Source: Labrys sp. WJW (GTDB lineage: Bacteria > Pseudomonadota > Alphaproteobacteria > Rhizobiales > Labraceae). From it: DNA of 64,000 bases. Made by a program: the position numbers and the translations under genes. Location of the stretch: assembly GCF_001676615.1 (NCBI RefSeq), contig NZ_LYXZ01000056.1, positions 208,229-272,228 of the forward strand. Reading direction: 5' to 3'. Below are positions 45,032 to 54,389 of this stretch, piece after piece. Every line of letters starts with the position of its first letter. Position 1 is the stretch's first letter. Below the pieces are notes generated by a model. It was not told where the DNA came from, did no database searches, and saw only the letters and a list, made by a program, of their open reading frames with translations.

Positions 45032-46333
45032 TCAGGTCACCTCGAACCAGGCCAGGAGATCGTCTTTCCGTGAGGGGCCGCAGGCGCGGCCATGCAGGAG
45101 CCATTTGCCGGGATTATCCGCCAGGAACACCGTATGCACGGTTTCGCCCGGACCGATCGCGACCGTGTCGACCCAATAGGGCTGCCACTCGTCGTCGAAG
45201 GGATGAAGGATGCGCATGGCGTGGCCATGTACATGCACGGCCTGATCGATGGGCGTTTTGTTGGCGATGCCGAGATCGACGAGGCTGCCGCGCTTGACCG
45301 AGAACAGAGGCTTGCCGGGCAACCCGGAGCCGCCCCCCTCATGGCCGGGCAGCGATACGGCAATGCGCCTGGCCTTCTGCAAGGCAAGTGCGACGGGCAG
45401 GCCGGGGCGCGGCAGCACCAGAGGGGGCAGGGGGGCCGAGCGAAGCGGAGCCGTATCGCTCGCGACAAGCTGAGCGAGAATGACGACGTCACCGTCACGG
45501 TCCAGCGCGATGCCGGCCTCGCTCCCCTTTGCGAGTGTTCCGTCGACCACAATATCGGCGCGGCCGCCGGGGGGCAGGTCGATTCGGCCGCGATTGGGGG
45601 CGAAGGGCGTATCGACGGCATGGCCGTCGATCGCGATGATGGTGGCCTCAAAGCCGGCCAGGGCCAGTTTGGCGATGCGCGTTGCGGCGGCGTTGACGAG
45701 GCGCAGGCGTACACGCTCGTTGGGGGCGAGGCGGATCGTTTCGGCCGCTTTCGAATTCACCGTAACGGTTGGCTTGCTCTCGGTGGTCGGGGCGGCCAGA
45801 ATTTGTCCGTCAGGGCCGATATTCCAGTCGTCGATGACGAGAATCAGGTCTTGGTCGACCTGTGGCGGTTCGTCTTCGTCGACGACGAGGACGCCATAGA
45901 GGCCAGCCTCGCATTGGGACAGAAAGGGGCCGAAAGCCGGCGGGTGGTACCAGAAGGTGCCGGCATCCGGCGGCGTGAAGGCATAGTCGAAGCCCGCGCC
46001 TGGCTTCACCGCCTGCTGCGTCAGGCCAGCAACGCCGTCCATGGCGTTGGCGAGCCGCAGACCATGCCAATGGATCGTCGAAGGGGTTTCGAGCTGGTTG
46101 GCGAAGCGCAGCTTCACGGGCTGATTGCGCTTGGCGCGCAGGAGAGGCCCCGGGATCGTGGCGTTAAAGCACTGCGTGCGGGTGGGCTTGGCGCCACCTG
46201 GCAGCGCGAGTTCACCAGGGGCGGCTGTCAGGAGAGGTCCCGTGGTCGCCAGCGCGGGGCGGGCAAGAGCAAGGCTGGCCAGGGTGACGCCGAGCCCGGC
46301 CAGAAGCTGGCGCCGATCGAGGCTGACGGTCAT
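45032..46333 (-). CDS. Multicopper-oxidase-fold protein with lost copper ligands
   Basis: A 433-residue Tat-exported protein (RRQLLAGLGVTLASLALARPALA) with three cupredoxin domains. Motif 1 HWHG (88-91) is kept. Motif 2 reads WYHPP (128-132), where active enzymes have HxH. Motif 3 reads QAVHVHGH (364-371), lacking the type 1 His. Motif 4, normally HCHxxxH with the type 1 Cys, reads H414-GRACGP. So the type 1 site and part of the trinuclear cluster are gone, and oxidase activity is unlikely. Such non-oxidase MCO folds resemble SufI/FtsP. GGAAGGAG precedes ATG 46333. Confidence 0.85.
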   Translation of the reverse strand: MTVSLDRRQLLAGLGVTLASLALARPALATTGPLLTAAPGELALPGGAKPTRTQCFNATIPGPLLRAKRNQPVKLRFANQLETPSTIHWHGLRLANAMDGVAGLTQQAVKPGAGFDYAFTPPDAGTFWYHPPAFGPFLSQCEAGLYGVLVVDEDEPPQVDQDLILVIDDWNIGPDGQILAAPTTESKPTVTVNSKAAETIRLAPNERVRLRLVNAAATRIAKLALAGFEATIIAIDGHAVDTPFAPNRGRIDLPPGGRADIVVDGTLAKGSEAGIALDRDGDVVILAQLVASDTAPLRSAPLPPLVLPRPGLPVALALQKARRIAVSLPGHEGGGSGLPGKPLFSVKRGSLVDLGIANKTPIDQAVHVHGHAMRILHPFDDEWQPYWVDTVAIGPGETVHTVFLADNPGKWLLHGRACGPSRKDDLLAWFEVT

Positions 46334-46556
46334 TGCTCGCTCCTTCCGGGCTGGGGTGTTGGCTATTCCCGCCTGCCGGGAAGGTCGCTCGGTGGGCCGG
46401 GAGCGGCGTTGCGGTCGAGCAAGGCATCCGTCTGCGAATCCCCAATTCCAAATATCATGCAGGGGATGGCATTTTTTTGCTGCATCAATTTCATGACATG
46501 CTATATGGCGCCACTCGTTTCGCAGAATGCAAGTTTTGCGAAAGGGAGCCCTATTT

Positions 46557-46641
46557 GCGGGCGTGGCGGAACTGGTAGACGCGCTGGATTTAGGTTCCAG
46601 TGATGAAAGTCGTGGGGGTTCGAGCCCCTCCGCCCGCACCA
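46557..46641 (+). tRNA. tRNA-Leu (UAG)
   Basis: An 85-base class II tRNA with encoded CCA. Acceptor GCGGGCG (46557-46563) pairs with CGCCCGC; anticodon stem CTGGA/TCCAG holds loop TTTAGGT, anticodon TAG; a long variable arm (GATGAAAGTC) and T-arm GGGG-TTCGAGC-CCCT follow. It ends 61 bases before tig. Confidence 0.95.
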
Positions 46642-46702
46642 CGATCGGCCTCGACGGCTTAAACACGGGGCAGCTACGAACTCACGGATTCGGGACAAGA
46701 TA

Positions 46703-48133
46703 ATGCAGGTGACCCAAACCCTGGCCGATGGCCTGAAGCGGGAATTCAAAGTGGTGGTGCCGGCGGCCGATATCGCCTCGCGCACCGATGCCCAGTTGGA
46801 AGACATGAAGGGCAAGGTCCGCGTCAACGGCTTTCGTCCGGGCAAGGTGCCGGTGGCGCATCTGCGTCGTCTCTACGGCCGCTCGGTCACGGCTGATGTC
46901 GTCAACAATTTCGTTGGCGAAGCCAATCGCAAGATCGTCGATGACAACCAGATCAAGCTGGCCATGGAGCCCAAGCTCGACTTCGGTGCCGATGATGAGG
47001 GCGTGACCCAGGTGCTCGACGGCAAGGCCGATCTCGCCTGGACCGTGGCCGTAGAAGTGCTGCCGACCTTCGAGGTTGGCGACATCAACGGCATCAAGAT
47101 CGTCAAGCCGGTGGCTGAAGTCGCCGACGAAGAGGTGCAGTCGCGCCTCCAGGATCTGGCCCGCCGCAACGTGACCTATGCCGACAAGAAGGCCAAGTCG
47201 AAGGCCGAGAACCACGACCGCGTGATCGTCGATTTCGTCGGCAAGATCGACGGCGTCGAGTTCGAAGGCGGCAAGGGCGAAGATATCTCCGTCGATCTCG
47301 GCTCCAAGACCTTCATTCCGGGCTTCGAGGACCAGCTGATCGGCGTCACCGCCGGCCAGGAGAAGACCATCGAGGTCAAGTTCCCCACCAACTATGCCTC
47401 CGACACGCTGGCCGGCAAGGACGCCACCTTCGACGTCAAGGTCAAGACGGTGCAGGCTCCGGCTGAACTCGTTGTCGACGACGAGCTTGCCAAGTCCGTC
47501 GGCCTCGAATCGCTCGACAAGCTCAAGGAAGTGATCAAGAGCTCGATCGAAGGCGAGTACAATGCCGCCTCGCGCAGCAAGGTGAAGCGCCAGCTTCTCG
47601 ATGCGCTCGATGCCAAATATTCCTTCGATCTGCCGCCGACCCTGTTCCAGCAGGAGTTCGACAATGTCTGGCTGCAGGTCGAGCGCGAGATGCAGCAGAC
47701 CGGCCGCACCTTCGAGCAGGAAAACACCACCGAAGAGGCCGCCAAGGAAGACTATCGCAAGATCGCGGCCCGTCGCGTTCGCCTCGGCCTCGTCCTGGCC
47801 GAGATCGGCGAAAGCAACAAGATCCAGGTGACCGACGAGGAAGCGACCCGCGCCGTGATCGAGCGCGCCCGCCAGTTCCCGGGCCAGGAGCGCCAGATCT
47901 GGGAGTTCTACACCAAGAACCCGCAGGCGATTGCCGAGTTGCGCGCGCCGATCTTCGAGGACAAGGTCGTCGACCACATCCTGTCGCTCGCGGATGTCAC
48001 CGAGAACAAGGTCTCCAAGGAGGATCTGTTCAAGGAAGACGACGAGCAGGCTACGTCCGCTGCTGCCGAGGACAAGCCGGCCAAGCCCAAGAAGGCCAAG
48101 GCTGCCAAGGCTTCCGCCGAGACCGCCGAGTGA
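46703..48133 (+). CDS. tig: Trigger factor
   Basis: A 476-residue ribosome-bound chaperone and peptidyl-prolyl isomerase. The N-terminal ribosome-binding domain has GFRPGKVP (43-50); the FKBP-like domain spans about 160-245 (DRVIVDFVGKIDG, GSKTFIPGFEDQL); the C-terminal helical domain is followed by a Lys/Ala/Pro-rich tail (EDKPAKPKKAKAAKAS). It starts the tig - clpP - clpX - lon row, the usual order in the group. Confidence 0.97.
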   Translation: MQVTQTLADGLKREFKVVVPAADIASRTDAQLEDMKGKVRVNGFRPGKVPVAHLRRLYGRSVTADVVNNFVGEANRKIVDDNQIKLAMEPKLDFGADDEGVTQVLDGKADLAWTVAVEVLPTFEVGDINGIKIVKPVAEVADEEVQSRLQDLARRNVTYADKKAKSKAENHDRVIVDFVGKIDGVEFEGGKGEDISVDLGSKTFIPGFEDQLIGVTAGQEKTIEVKFPTNYASDTLAGKDATFDVKVKTVQAPAELVVDDELAKSVGLESLDKLKEVIKSSIEGEYNAASRSKVKRQLLDALDAKYSFDLPPTLFQQEFDNVWLQVEREMQQTGRTFEQENTTEEAAKEDYRKIAARRVRLGLVLAEIGESNKIQVTDEEATRAVIERARQFPGQERQIWEFYTKNPQAIAELRAPIFEDKVVDHILSLADVTENKVSKEDLFKEDDEQATSAAAEDKPAKPKKAKAAKASAETAE

Positions 48134-48172
48134 GGCTGCGCCGGGCCGTAATGGCCTGTCGAAACGAGTCTG

Positions 48173-48199
48173 CAATGGCCGGGTCTTCCCCGGCCATTG
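48173..48199 (+). terminator. Hairpin terminator after tig
   Basis: A perfect 11-base stem CAATGGCCGGG (48173-48183) with CCCGGCCATTG (48189-48199) and five-base loop, followed by TCGTTCTC. It lies 40 bases after the tig stop and would end its transcript or reduce reading into clpP. Confidence 0.7.
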
Positions 48200-48433
48200 T
48201 CGTTCTCAAAACCCTCGACTCGCAAAAGGCGAGGCGGGGGCTTGCAGGACGAGGCTTGACGACACATTTGCGACATGAGGGGCCGGCCCGGTCGGGGAGG
48301 GCCATACTCTCGAACCCCCGTCGCGCCTTCATGTCTCAGCGGGCGGCAGGAAGGTTCACTTGACAAATGCGCCCGCTATCCTTGCCCTGACAGGGAACAG
48401 GGATTGCCTAGATTCGCCTTCTGGAGAGCTTTG

Positions 48434-49066
48434 ATGCGAGATCCGATCGACTTCTACACCAACAACCTCGTGCCGATGGTGGTCGAGAGCACCAATCGCG
48501 GCGAGCGTTCGTGGGATATCTATTCGCGGCTGATGCGCGAACGCATCATCTTCCTGACCGGCCCGGTTGAAGACTACATGGCCTCGATCGTGGTGGCGCA
48601 ACTGCTGTTCCTCGAGGGCGAGAACCCCAAGAAGGAAATCGCCATGTACATCAACTCCCCGGGCGGGGTGGTGACGGCGGGCCTGTCGATCTACGACACC
48701 ATGCAGTTCATCCGCTCGCCGGTTTCCACGCTTTGCGTTGGCCAGGCCGCTTCGATGGGTTCGCTTCTTCTGGCGGCTGGTGAGAAGGACCTGCGCTTCG
48801 CCCTGCCCAATTCGCGCATCATGGTGCATCAGCCTTCGGGCGGATATCAGGGCCAGGCGACCGACATCCTCATCCATGCTGAGGAAACTCGCCGCGTGAA
48901 GCAGCGTCTCAACGAGATTTACGTCAAGCATACCGGCCAGGACATCAAGAAGATTCAGGACGCGCTCGAGCGCGACAATTTCATGGAAGCCGAGCAGGCC
49001 AAAGCTTTTGGTATCGTCGACCATGTCAGCGAGAAGCGTCCCGACGACGGCGCTGCCAAGGCTTGA
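48434..49066 (+). CDS. clpP: ATP-dependent Clp protease proteolytic subunit
   Basis: A 210-residue serine protease that forms the tetradecameric chamber. The catalytic serine is S107 (GQAASMG) and the histidine H132 (MVHQPSGG); their spacing equals that of E. coli ClpP. ATG 48434 with TGGAGAG upstream is chosen; the longer frame has no homology. It partners ClpX encoded next and ClpA elsewhere. Confidence 0.97.
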   Translation: MRDPIDFYTNNLVPMVVESTNRGERSWDIYSRLMRERIIFLTGPVEDYMASIVVAQLLFLEGENPKKEIAMYINSPGGVVTAGLSIYDTMQFIRSPVSTLCVGQAASMGSLLLAAGEKDLRFALPNSRIMVHQPSGGYQGQATDILIHAEETRRVKQRLNEIYVKHTGQDIKKIQDALERDNFMEAEQAKAFGIVDHVSEKRPDDGAAKA

Positions 49067-49215
49067 TGTGACGCTGCGGGAGGCGACCCGTACGAGTTTC
49101 GCCACAGTTCGTTGCGATGGATATCGGTAATGATCTGTTGACGTGGGGGGCGCTAGATTCCAGCATTGGATCCGCTGGATGCAGCGTCACCGAAGATGGC
49201 AGGGGCGGCCGCCAC

Positions 49216-49233
49216 TTGGCATAGCCCTTGCTA
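49216..49233 (+). promoter_or_regulatory. Sigma-54-like promoter upstream of clpX
   Basis: TTGGCATAGCCCTTGCTA has GG and GC exactly 10 bases apart and matches the -24/-12 consensus very well. It is oriented toward clpX, whose ATG lies 114 bases downstream. RpoN control of clpX is not usual, so this could be a chance match; no clear enhancer-binding site was identified. Confidence 0.4.
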
Positions 49234-49346
49234 GACGAGCTTGGTCGATGCAGGTACGCCTGCGCGATTGTGTTTACAGCCACGGGGGTTCCCGTGGGAT
49301 TATGCGGAATGTCCGTTCCGCCGAGAGAGCCCGAAAGGGGGATGCC

Positions 49347-50606
49347 ATGACCAAGGCCGGCAGCGATACCAAGAACACGCTCTACTGCTCGTTCTGCGGC
49401 AAGAGCCAGCACGAAGTTCGCAAGCTCATCGCCGGCCCGACGGTATTCATCTGCGATGAATGTGTCGAGCTGTGCATGGATATTATTCGCGAGGAGAACA
49501 AGTCCTCGCTGGTGAAGTCGCGCGACGGAGTGCCCACCCCGCGTGAGATCTGCAAGGTGCTCGACGATTACGTGATCGGCCAGATGCAGGCCAAGCGCGT
49601 ACTCTCGGTGGCCGTGCACAATCACTACAAGCGCCTCAACCATGCCACCAAGCACAGCGATGTCGAATTGGCGAAGTCCAACATCCTGATGATCGGACCG
49701 ACCGGTTCGGGCAAGACGCTGCTTGCCCAGACCATGGCCCGCATCATCGACGTGCCCTTCACCATGGCCGACGCCACCACCCTGACGGAAGCCGGCTATG
49801 TCGGCGAGGATGTCGAGAACATCATCCTCAAGCTGCTGCAGGCGGCCGACTACAATGTAGAGCGTGCCCAGCGCGGTATCGTCTATATCGACGAAGTCGA
49901 CAAGATCAGCCGCAAGTCCGACAATCCCTCGATCACCCGCGACGTCTCGGGCGAGGGCGTGCAGCAGGCCTTGCTGAAGATCATGGAAGGCACGGTGGCC
50001 AGCGTTCCGCCGCAGGGCGGGCGCAAGCATCCCCAGCAGGAGTTCCTGCAGGTCGACACCACCAACATCCTCTTCATCTGCGGCGGCGCCTTCTCGGGTC
50101 TCGAGAAGATCATCTCCAGCCGCGGCAAGGGCACCTCGATCGGCTTCGGCGCCCGCGTGGTGACGCCGGAGGACCGGCGTACCGGCGAGATCTTCCGCGA
50201 GGTCGAGCCCGAGGATCTCTTGAAGTTCGGCCTGATCCCGGAATTCGTCGGGCGTCTGCCGGTCATCGCGACCTTGGAAGACCTCGACGAGCCGGCGCTG
50301 ATCAAGATACTGACCGAGCCGAAGAACGCGCTCGTGAAGCAGTATCAGCGCCTGTTCGAGATGGAGGGCATCGATCTGACCTTCCAGGACGAGGCCTTGT
50401 CGTCGATTGCCAAGAAGGCGATCGAGCGCAAGACCGGTGCGCGCGGCCTGCGCTCGATCATGGAGGGCATCTTGCTCGACACGATGTTCGAACTGCCCGG
50501 CCTCGACGGCGTCGAGGAAGTGGTGATCTCCAAGGAGGTCGTCGACGGGCAGGCCAAGCCGCTCTTCATCTATTCCGAGAAGCAGGAGGTCTCCTCCACC
50601 GGCTGA
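49347..50606 (+). CDS. clpX: ClpXP unfoldase ClpX
   Basis: A 419-residue AAA+ unfoldase. The zinc-binding domain has C14, C17, C36 and C39. Walker A GPTGSGKT is at 117-124; Walker B IVYIDEVDKI, pore loop GYVGEDVE, the RKH loop GGRKHPQQEF, sensor 2 GARGLRS and the ClpP-binding IGF loop (TSIGFGA) are all present. ATG 49347 with GAAAGGGGG upstream is chosen. It delivers unfolded proteins to ClpP encoded before it. Confidence 0.98.
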   Translation: MTKAGSDTKNTLYCSFCGKSQHEVRKLIAGPTVFICDECVELCMDIIREENKSSLVKSRDGVPTPREICKVLDDYVIGQMQAKRVLSVAVHNHYKRLNHATKHSDVELAKSNILMIGPTGSGKTLLAQTMARIIDVPFTMADATTLTEAGYVGEDVENIILKLLQAADYNVERAQRGIVYIDEVDKISRKSDNPSITRDVSGEGVQQALLKIMEGTVASVPPQGGRKHPQQEFLQVDTTNILFICGGAFSGLEKIISSRGKGTSIGFGARVVTPEDRRTGEIFREVEPEDLLKFGLIPEFVGRLPVIATLEDLDEPALIKILTEPKNALVKQYQRLFEMEGIDLTFQDEALSSIAKKAIERKTGARGLRSIMEGILLDTMFELPGLDGVEEVVISKEVVDGQAKPLFIYSEKQEVSSTG

Positions 50607-50632
50607 TGCCCGCTGGAGCGATATTCTCAGTG

Positions 50633-50657
50633 CAATGCCGGCCTCTGGCCGGCATTG
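50633..50657 (+). terminator. Hairpin terminator after clpX
   Basis: A perfect 11-base stem CAATGCCGGCC (50633-50643) with GGCCGGCATTG (50647-50657) and a three-base loop. The tail has few U, so it is a moderate terminator. It closely resembles the hairpin after tig in design. Confidence 0.65.
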
Positions 50658-51154
50658 TCATGTCGGCATCTTCCTCCAGGCATGTTGAAATGCATGGCTC
50701 GGTCCGGGGCGTTCGACTTTGGCCAAGATCGGCCATTCGCCGCAGCGACCGTTGATTGCGCTGGACGTCGGAGGGGGGTATCGTGAGTTGAGGAGGGATC
50801 GGCTCGATTCGAGCCGGTTTCCGTAGAAAAATACACGATTTGGCTGATTGTCGACACTTTTCAGGGCTTCATTTCAAGGATAGCCCGAAGCTTCCGGCAA
50901 TCAATCCAAAGTCGATCGAGCAGAAATTTACAGCGAGGTTCGCAGGTGCGGGAAAGAAAATCGAGACAGCGCGATTTACCGGGATTAGCCGGCTTGACAC
51001 TGTGCTTGGTGCTCTCCACCTAACCCTTATCGAAGCAACTGTGCTCATCCGGGGCAGTTGGGAATACCTCTGGGGTCGCTCTTCGTGTTGGCCAGGAGGG
51101 TAGCGTCGCTGGCACGGCTATTGCAGCGTGGTACGGCGCAGGAAAGGATATGCA
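50658..51154. other. lon upstream region
   Basis: About 500 bases before lon, with an AT-rich part (about 50810-50960). It contains a candidate lon promoter (see 50993) and no gene. An open frame of 87 codons is unsupported. Confidence 0.5.
50993..51023 (+). promoter_or_regulatory. Candidate heat-shock type promoter of lon
   Basis: CTTGACA (50993-50999) followed after 16 bases by CCACCTAA (51016-51023). The CTTGa box and the CC-rich -10 partly resemble the RpoH consensus of alphaproteobacteria, and TTGACA would also serve sigma-70. The leader to the lon ATG would be about 125 bases. Confidence 0.35.
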
Positions 51155-53578
51155 ATGACGACGAATAAGCAGCGTCCTCCGGTGCCGGCTGGCACTGTCG
51201 ATACATTCCCCGTGTTGCCTCTGCGCGATATCGTGGTGTTTCCCCACATGATCGTGCCGCTCTTCGTTGGCCGCGAGAAGTCGATCCGGGCGCTGGAAGA
51301 AGTCATGCGGACCGACCGCCACATCCTGCTGGCGACGCAGCTCAATGCCGCCGAGGATGATCCGGCGCCGGACGCCATCTACAAGCTCGGCACGCTGGCT
51401 ACCGTGCTGCAATTGCTGAAGCTGCCCGACGGCACGGTGAAGGTGCTGGTCGAAGGTGTCGACCGCGCGCGCGTGCTTTCCTATTCCGGGCATGACGATT
51501 TCTACCAGGCCGAAGCCGAAGTGCTGGGCGACGGCAATGGCGAGAAGATCGAAGCCGAGGCGCTTGCCCGCTCCGTCGTGGCCGAATTCGAGAGCTATGT
51601 GAAGCTCAATAAGAAGGTGTCGCCTGAGGTCGTGGCCACGGTCACCCAGATCGAGGATTATTCGAAGCTCGCCGACACCATTGCCGCGCATCTTGCGGTG
51701 AAGATTGCCGACAAGCAGGAAGTGCTGGAGATCCTGTCGATCCCGGCGCGCCTGGAGAAGGTGCTCGCCTTGATGGAGAGCGAGATCTCCGTCCTGCAGG
51801 TCGAGAAGCGCATCCGCACCCGCGTCAAGCGGCAGATGGAGAAGACCCAGCGCGAGTATTATCTCAACGAGCAGATGAAGGCGATCCAGAAGGAGCTCGG
51901 TGACGAGGAAGGCAAGGACGAACTCGGCGAACTCGAGCAGAAGATCAAGGACACCAAGCTCTCCAAGGAGGCCCGCGACAAGGCGCAGGCCGAGATGAAG
52001 AAGCTGCGCCAGATGTCGCCGATGTCGGCCGAGGCCACCGTCGTGCGCAACTACCTGGATTGGCTGATTTCCTTGCCCTGGGGCGACAAGTCCCGGATCA
52101 AGAAGGATCTGCCGCATGCCCAGGAGATCCTCGATGCGGATCACCATGGCCTGGAGAAGGTCAAGGAGCGCATCATCGAGTATCTGGCGGTGCAGCAGCG
52201 CGCCAACAAGCTGACCGGTCCGATCCTGTGCCTCGTCGGCCCGCCCGGTGTCGGCAAGACTTCGCTCGCCCGTTCGATCGCCAAGGCGACCGGCCGCGAA
52301 TATGTGCGCATGTCGCTCGGCGGCGTCAGGGACGAGGCCGAGATCCGTGGCCACCGGCGCACCTATATCGGCTCGATGCCCGGCAAGGTCGTCCAGTCGA
52401 TGCGCAAGGCCAAGAAGCAGAATCCGCTCTTCCTGCTCGATGAAATCGACAAGATGGGCCAGGATTTCCGCGGTGACCCGTCTTCGGCTCTGCTGGAGGT
52501 GCTGGATCCTGAGCAGAACTCGACGTTCAACGACCATTACCTTGAGGTCGACTACGACCTGTCGAACGTGATGTTCGTGACCACGGCGAATACGCTCAAC
52601 ATCCCGCCGGCCCTGCTGGACCGCATGGAGATCATCCGTCTCGCCGGCTATACGGAAGACGAGAAGGTCGAGATTGCCCGCAAGCATCTCATCCCCTCGT
52701 CCGTCCAGAAGCATGGTCTGAAGGCACGCGAGTTCTCGATCGACGATGAAGCGCTGCTCAACCTGGTGCGCCGCTATACGCAGGAAGCCGGGGTGCGTAA
52801 CCTCGAGCGCGAAATCTCGAACCTGACCCGCAAGGCCGTCAAGGACATCCTGATGTCCAAGAAGAAGAGCGTGAAGGTGACCAACACGGTGCTCGAAGAC
52901 TATCTCGGGGCCCCGCGTTATCGCTACGGGCAGGCCGAGCTCGAGGATCAGGTTGGCGCCGTCACGGGTCTGGCCTGGACCGAGGTTGGCGGCGTGCTTC
53001 TGACCATCGAAGCGGTCATGATGCCCGGCAAGGGCAAGATGATCGTGACGGGCAATCTGAAGGACGTCATGCGCGAGTCGATCTCCGCGGCAGCTTCCTA
53101 TGTCCGTTCGCGTGCCATCGACTACGGCATCGAGCCGCCGCTGTTCGACAAGCGCGACGTGCATGTGCATCTGCCGGAAGGCGCAACGCCCAAGGATGGC
53201 CCCTCTGCCGGCATCGCCATGGCAACTGCCATGGTGTCGGTGATGACGGGCATCCCGGTGCGCCGCGACGTTGCGATGACCGGCGAGGTCACGCTGCGTG
53301 GTCGTGTGCTGCCGATCGGTGGCCTGAAGGAGAAGCTGCTTGCTGCGTTGCGGGCTGGCATCAAGACTGTTCTGATCCCCGAAGAGAACGCCAAGGACTT
53401 GGCCGAGCTCCCGGACAATGTGAAGAACGGCCTCGAACTGGTGCCGGTCTCCCGGATGGAAGAGGTTCTGCGCAGGGCGCTGGTGCGCATGCCCGAACCC
53501 ATCACCTGGGACGAGGACAAGAACGCGCCTCCGCCGGCCAAGGTCGGGGATGACAGCAACACCGTCGTCGCCCACTGA
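51155..53578 (+). CDS. lon: ATP-dependent protease Lon
   Basis: An 807-residue homo-oligomeric AAA+ protease. The N-terminal substrate domain (FPVLPLRDIVVFPHMIVPL) is followed by a coiled-coil, the AAA domain with GPPGVGKT and LFLLDEIDKMG, and the protease domain with the catalytic serine S684 (PKDGPSAGIAM) and lysine K727 (GGLKEK). ATG 51155 follows GGAAAGGA. It degrades misfolded and regulatory proteins and fits with tig/clpP/clpX as a quality-control block. A strong terminator follows. Confidence 0.98.
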   Translation: MTTNKQRPPVPAGTVDTFPVLPLRDIVVFPHMIVPLFVGREKSIRALEEVMRTDRHILLATQLNAAEDDPAPDAIYKLGTLATVLQLLKLPDGTVKVLVEGVDRARVLSYSGHDDFYQAEAEVLGDGNGEKIEAEALARSVVAEFESYVKLNKKVSPEVVATVTQIEDYSKLADTIAAHLAVKIADKQEVLEILSIPARLEKVLALMESEISVLQVEKRIRTRVKRQMEKTQREYYLNEQMKAIQKELGDEEGKDELGELEQKIKDTKLSKEARDKAQAEMKKLRQMSPMSAEATVVRNYLDWLISLPWGDKSRIKKDLPHAQEILDADHHGLEKVKERIIEYLAVQQRANKLTGPILCLVGPPGVGKTSLARSIAKATGREYVRMSLGGVRDEAEIRGHRRTYIGSMPGKVVQSMRKAKKQNPLFLLDEIDKMGQDFRGDPSSALLEVLDPEQNSTFNDHYLEVDYDLSNVMFVTTANTLNIPPALLDRMEIIRLAGYTEDEKVEIARKHLIPSSVQKHGLKAREFSIDDEALLNLVRRYTQEAGVRNLEREISNLTRKAVKDILMSKKKSVKVTNTVLEDYLGAPRYRYGQAELEDQVGAVTGLAWTEVGGVLLTIEAVMMPGKGKMIVTGNLKDVMRESISAAASYVRSRAIDYGIEPPLFDKRDVHVHLPEGATPKDGPSAGIAMATAMVSVMTGIPVRRDVAMTGEVTLRGRVLPIGGLKEKLLAALRAGIKTVLIPEENAKDLAELPDNVKNGLELVPVSRMEEVLRRALVRMPEPITWDEDKNAPPPAKVGDDSNTVVAH

Positions 53579-53595
53579 CGCTGAAGTGATCTAAG

Positions 53596-53635
53596 AGCGG
53601 CCGTGCCTCGACAAAGGCACGGCCGCTTTCTTTTG
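53596..53635 (+). terminator. Rho-independent terminator of lon
   Basis: A perfect 12-base stem AGCGGCCGTGCC (53596-53607) with GGCACGGCCGCT (53616-53627), eight-base loop and TTCTTTTG tail. It is 17 bases after the lon stop. Confidence 0.92.
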
Positions 53636-53694
53636 CCTTGCGAAGCGCGCGCAAGCACAATAGACAGAGGCCCTGCGTGGATCCCCGCGATCGG

Positions 53695-53770
53695 GGGCGG
53701 TTAGCTCAGTTGGTAGAGCATCTCGTTTACACCGAGAGGGTCGGCGGTTCGAGCCCGTCACCGCCCACCA
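53695..53770 (+). tRNA. tRNA-Val (UAC)
   Basis: A 76-base tRNA with encoded CCA. Acceptor GGGCGGT (53695-53701) pairs with ACCGCCC; D-arm GCTC/GAGC; the anticodon stem TCTCG/CGAGA holds loop TTTACAC, anticodon TAC; T-arm GGCGG-TTCGAGC-CCGTC. Discriminator A. Confidence 0.95.
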
Positions 53771-53813
53771 TTCATTGAATATTCAGAGCCGTCGATCTGT
53801 GCGTAGCGCGCGC

Positions 53814-54026
53814 TCAGCGCCTGCCTGATGCTAACTGGCGCGGTGCCAGCCGTTGTTCCTGCCGGTGTACCTCGATCGAGTCCAGGCCCTTGTCGAACAA
53901 GGCCGGGTCGCCTTCCAGATAGGTGGCCGCCCAAATCTCCGCCTCGACGAGATCATCGAAAATCGGTGCATCCGGCAATGGTTCGACGTGAGCGCCGCGG
54001 CGTTTCATGATGATGAACTGGGTCAT
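53814..54026 (-). CDS. Small uncharacterised protein
   Basis: A 70-residue protein that I do not recognise. It has an acidic, Trp-containing middle (DDLVEAEIWAATYLEGDPALFDKG) and a basic tail. ATG 54026 has AGGACGA upstream; the open frame continues for 20 more codons. The MKRRGAHVEPLPDAP segment and the sensible composition suggest a real gene, but it could be spurious. It stands between tRNA-Val and the YjhX-like pair, on the opposite strand. Confidence 0.5.
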   Translation of the reverse strand: MTQFIIMKRRGAHVEPLPDAPIFDDLVEAEIWAATYLEGDPALFDKGLDSIEVHRQEQRLAPRQLASGRR

Positions 54027-54389
54027 TCGAGTCGTCCTGAATAGTGCATTCATCAATGAAATGCGCAGCGAGGCGCGGGGTTCCACGGCGAGGTCGTTTC
54101 AGGCTCCCGCCGCTCGGGCGTCACTTGTCGAAATCGATGCACGGCGTCTCTAAGTCCTATTGGGTTGGGAAGATCGGCGCGTGGCCGGATCGGATTGACA
54201 TCGGACCGATGCTGAACTAAGCGATCACGGCCTGCTGATTTGAGCGGAAGGTTTTATGTCAGAGCTTGTGGGAAACCGCTGACCGTCTCGATTTGACGAG
54301 ACATGAGAAAGCATTGCGAGGCACTGCAGCCGGATCGGGCGCGTGCGCAGGCGATGCTTGTCATGGTTTCTGCGACAGGCTCCACCATC
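54027..54389. other. Intergenic region upstream of the YjhX-like gene
   Basis: About 360 bases. It should carry promoters for the small minus-strand gene and for the YjhX/GNAT pair. An open frame continues upstream of the YjhX start, but homology does not. No consensus promoter stands out. Confidence 0.4.

Noticed and set aside
48253..48385. Heat-shock promoter for clpP (two TTGAC sites at about 48255 and 48360)
   Set aside because: Neither has a suitable -10 at an acceptable distance.
50840..51103. Open frame of 87 codons upstream of lon
   Set aside because: Composition is not protein-like, there is no ribosome site, and it covers the likely lon promoter.
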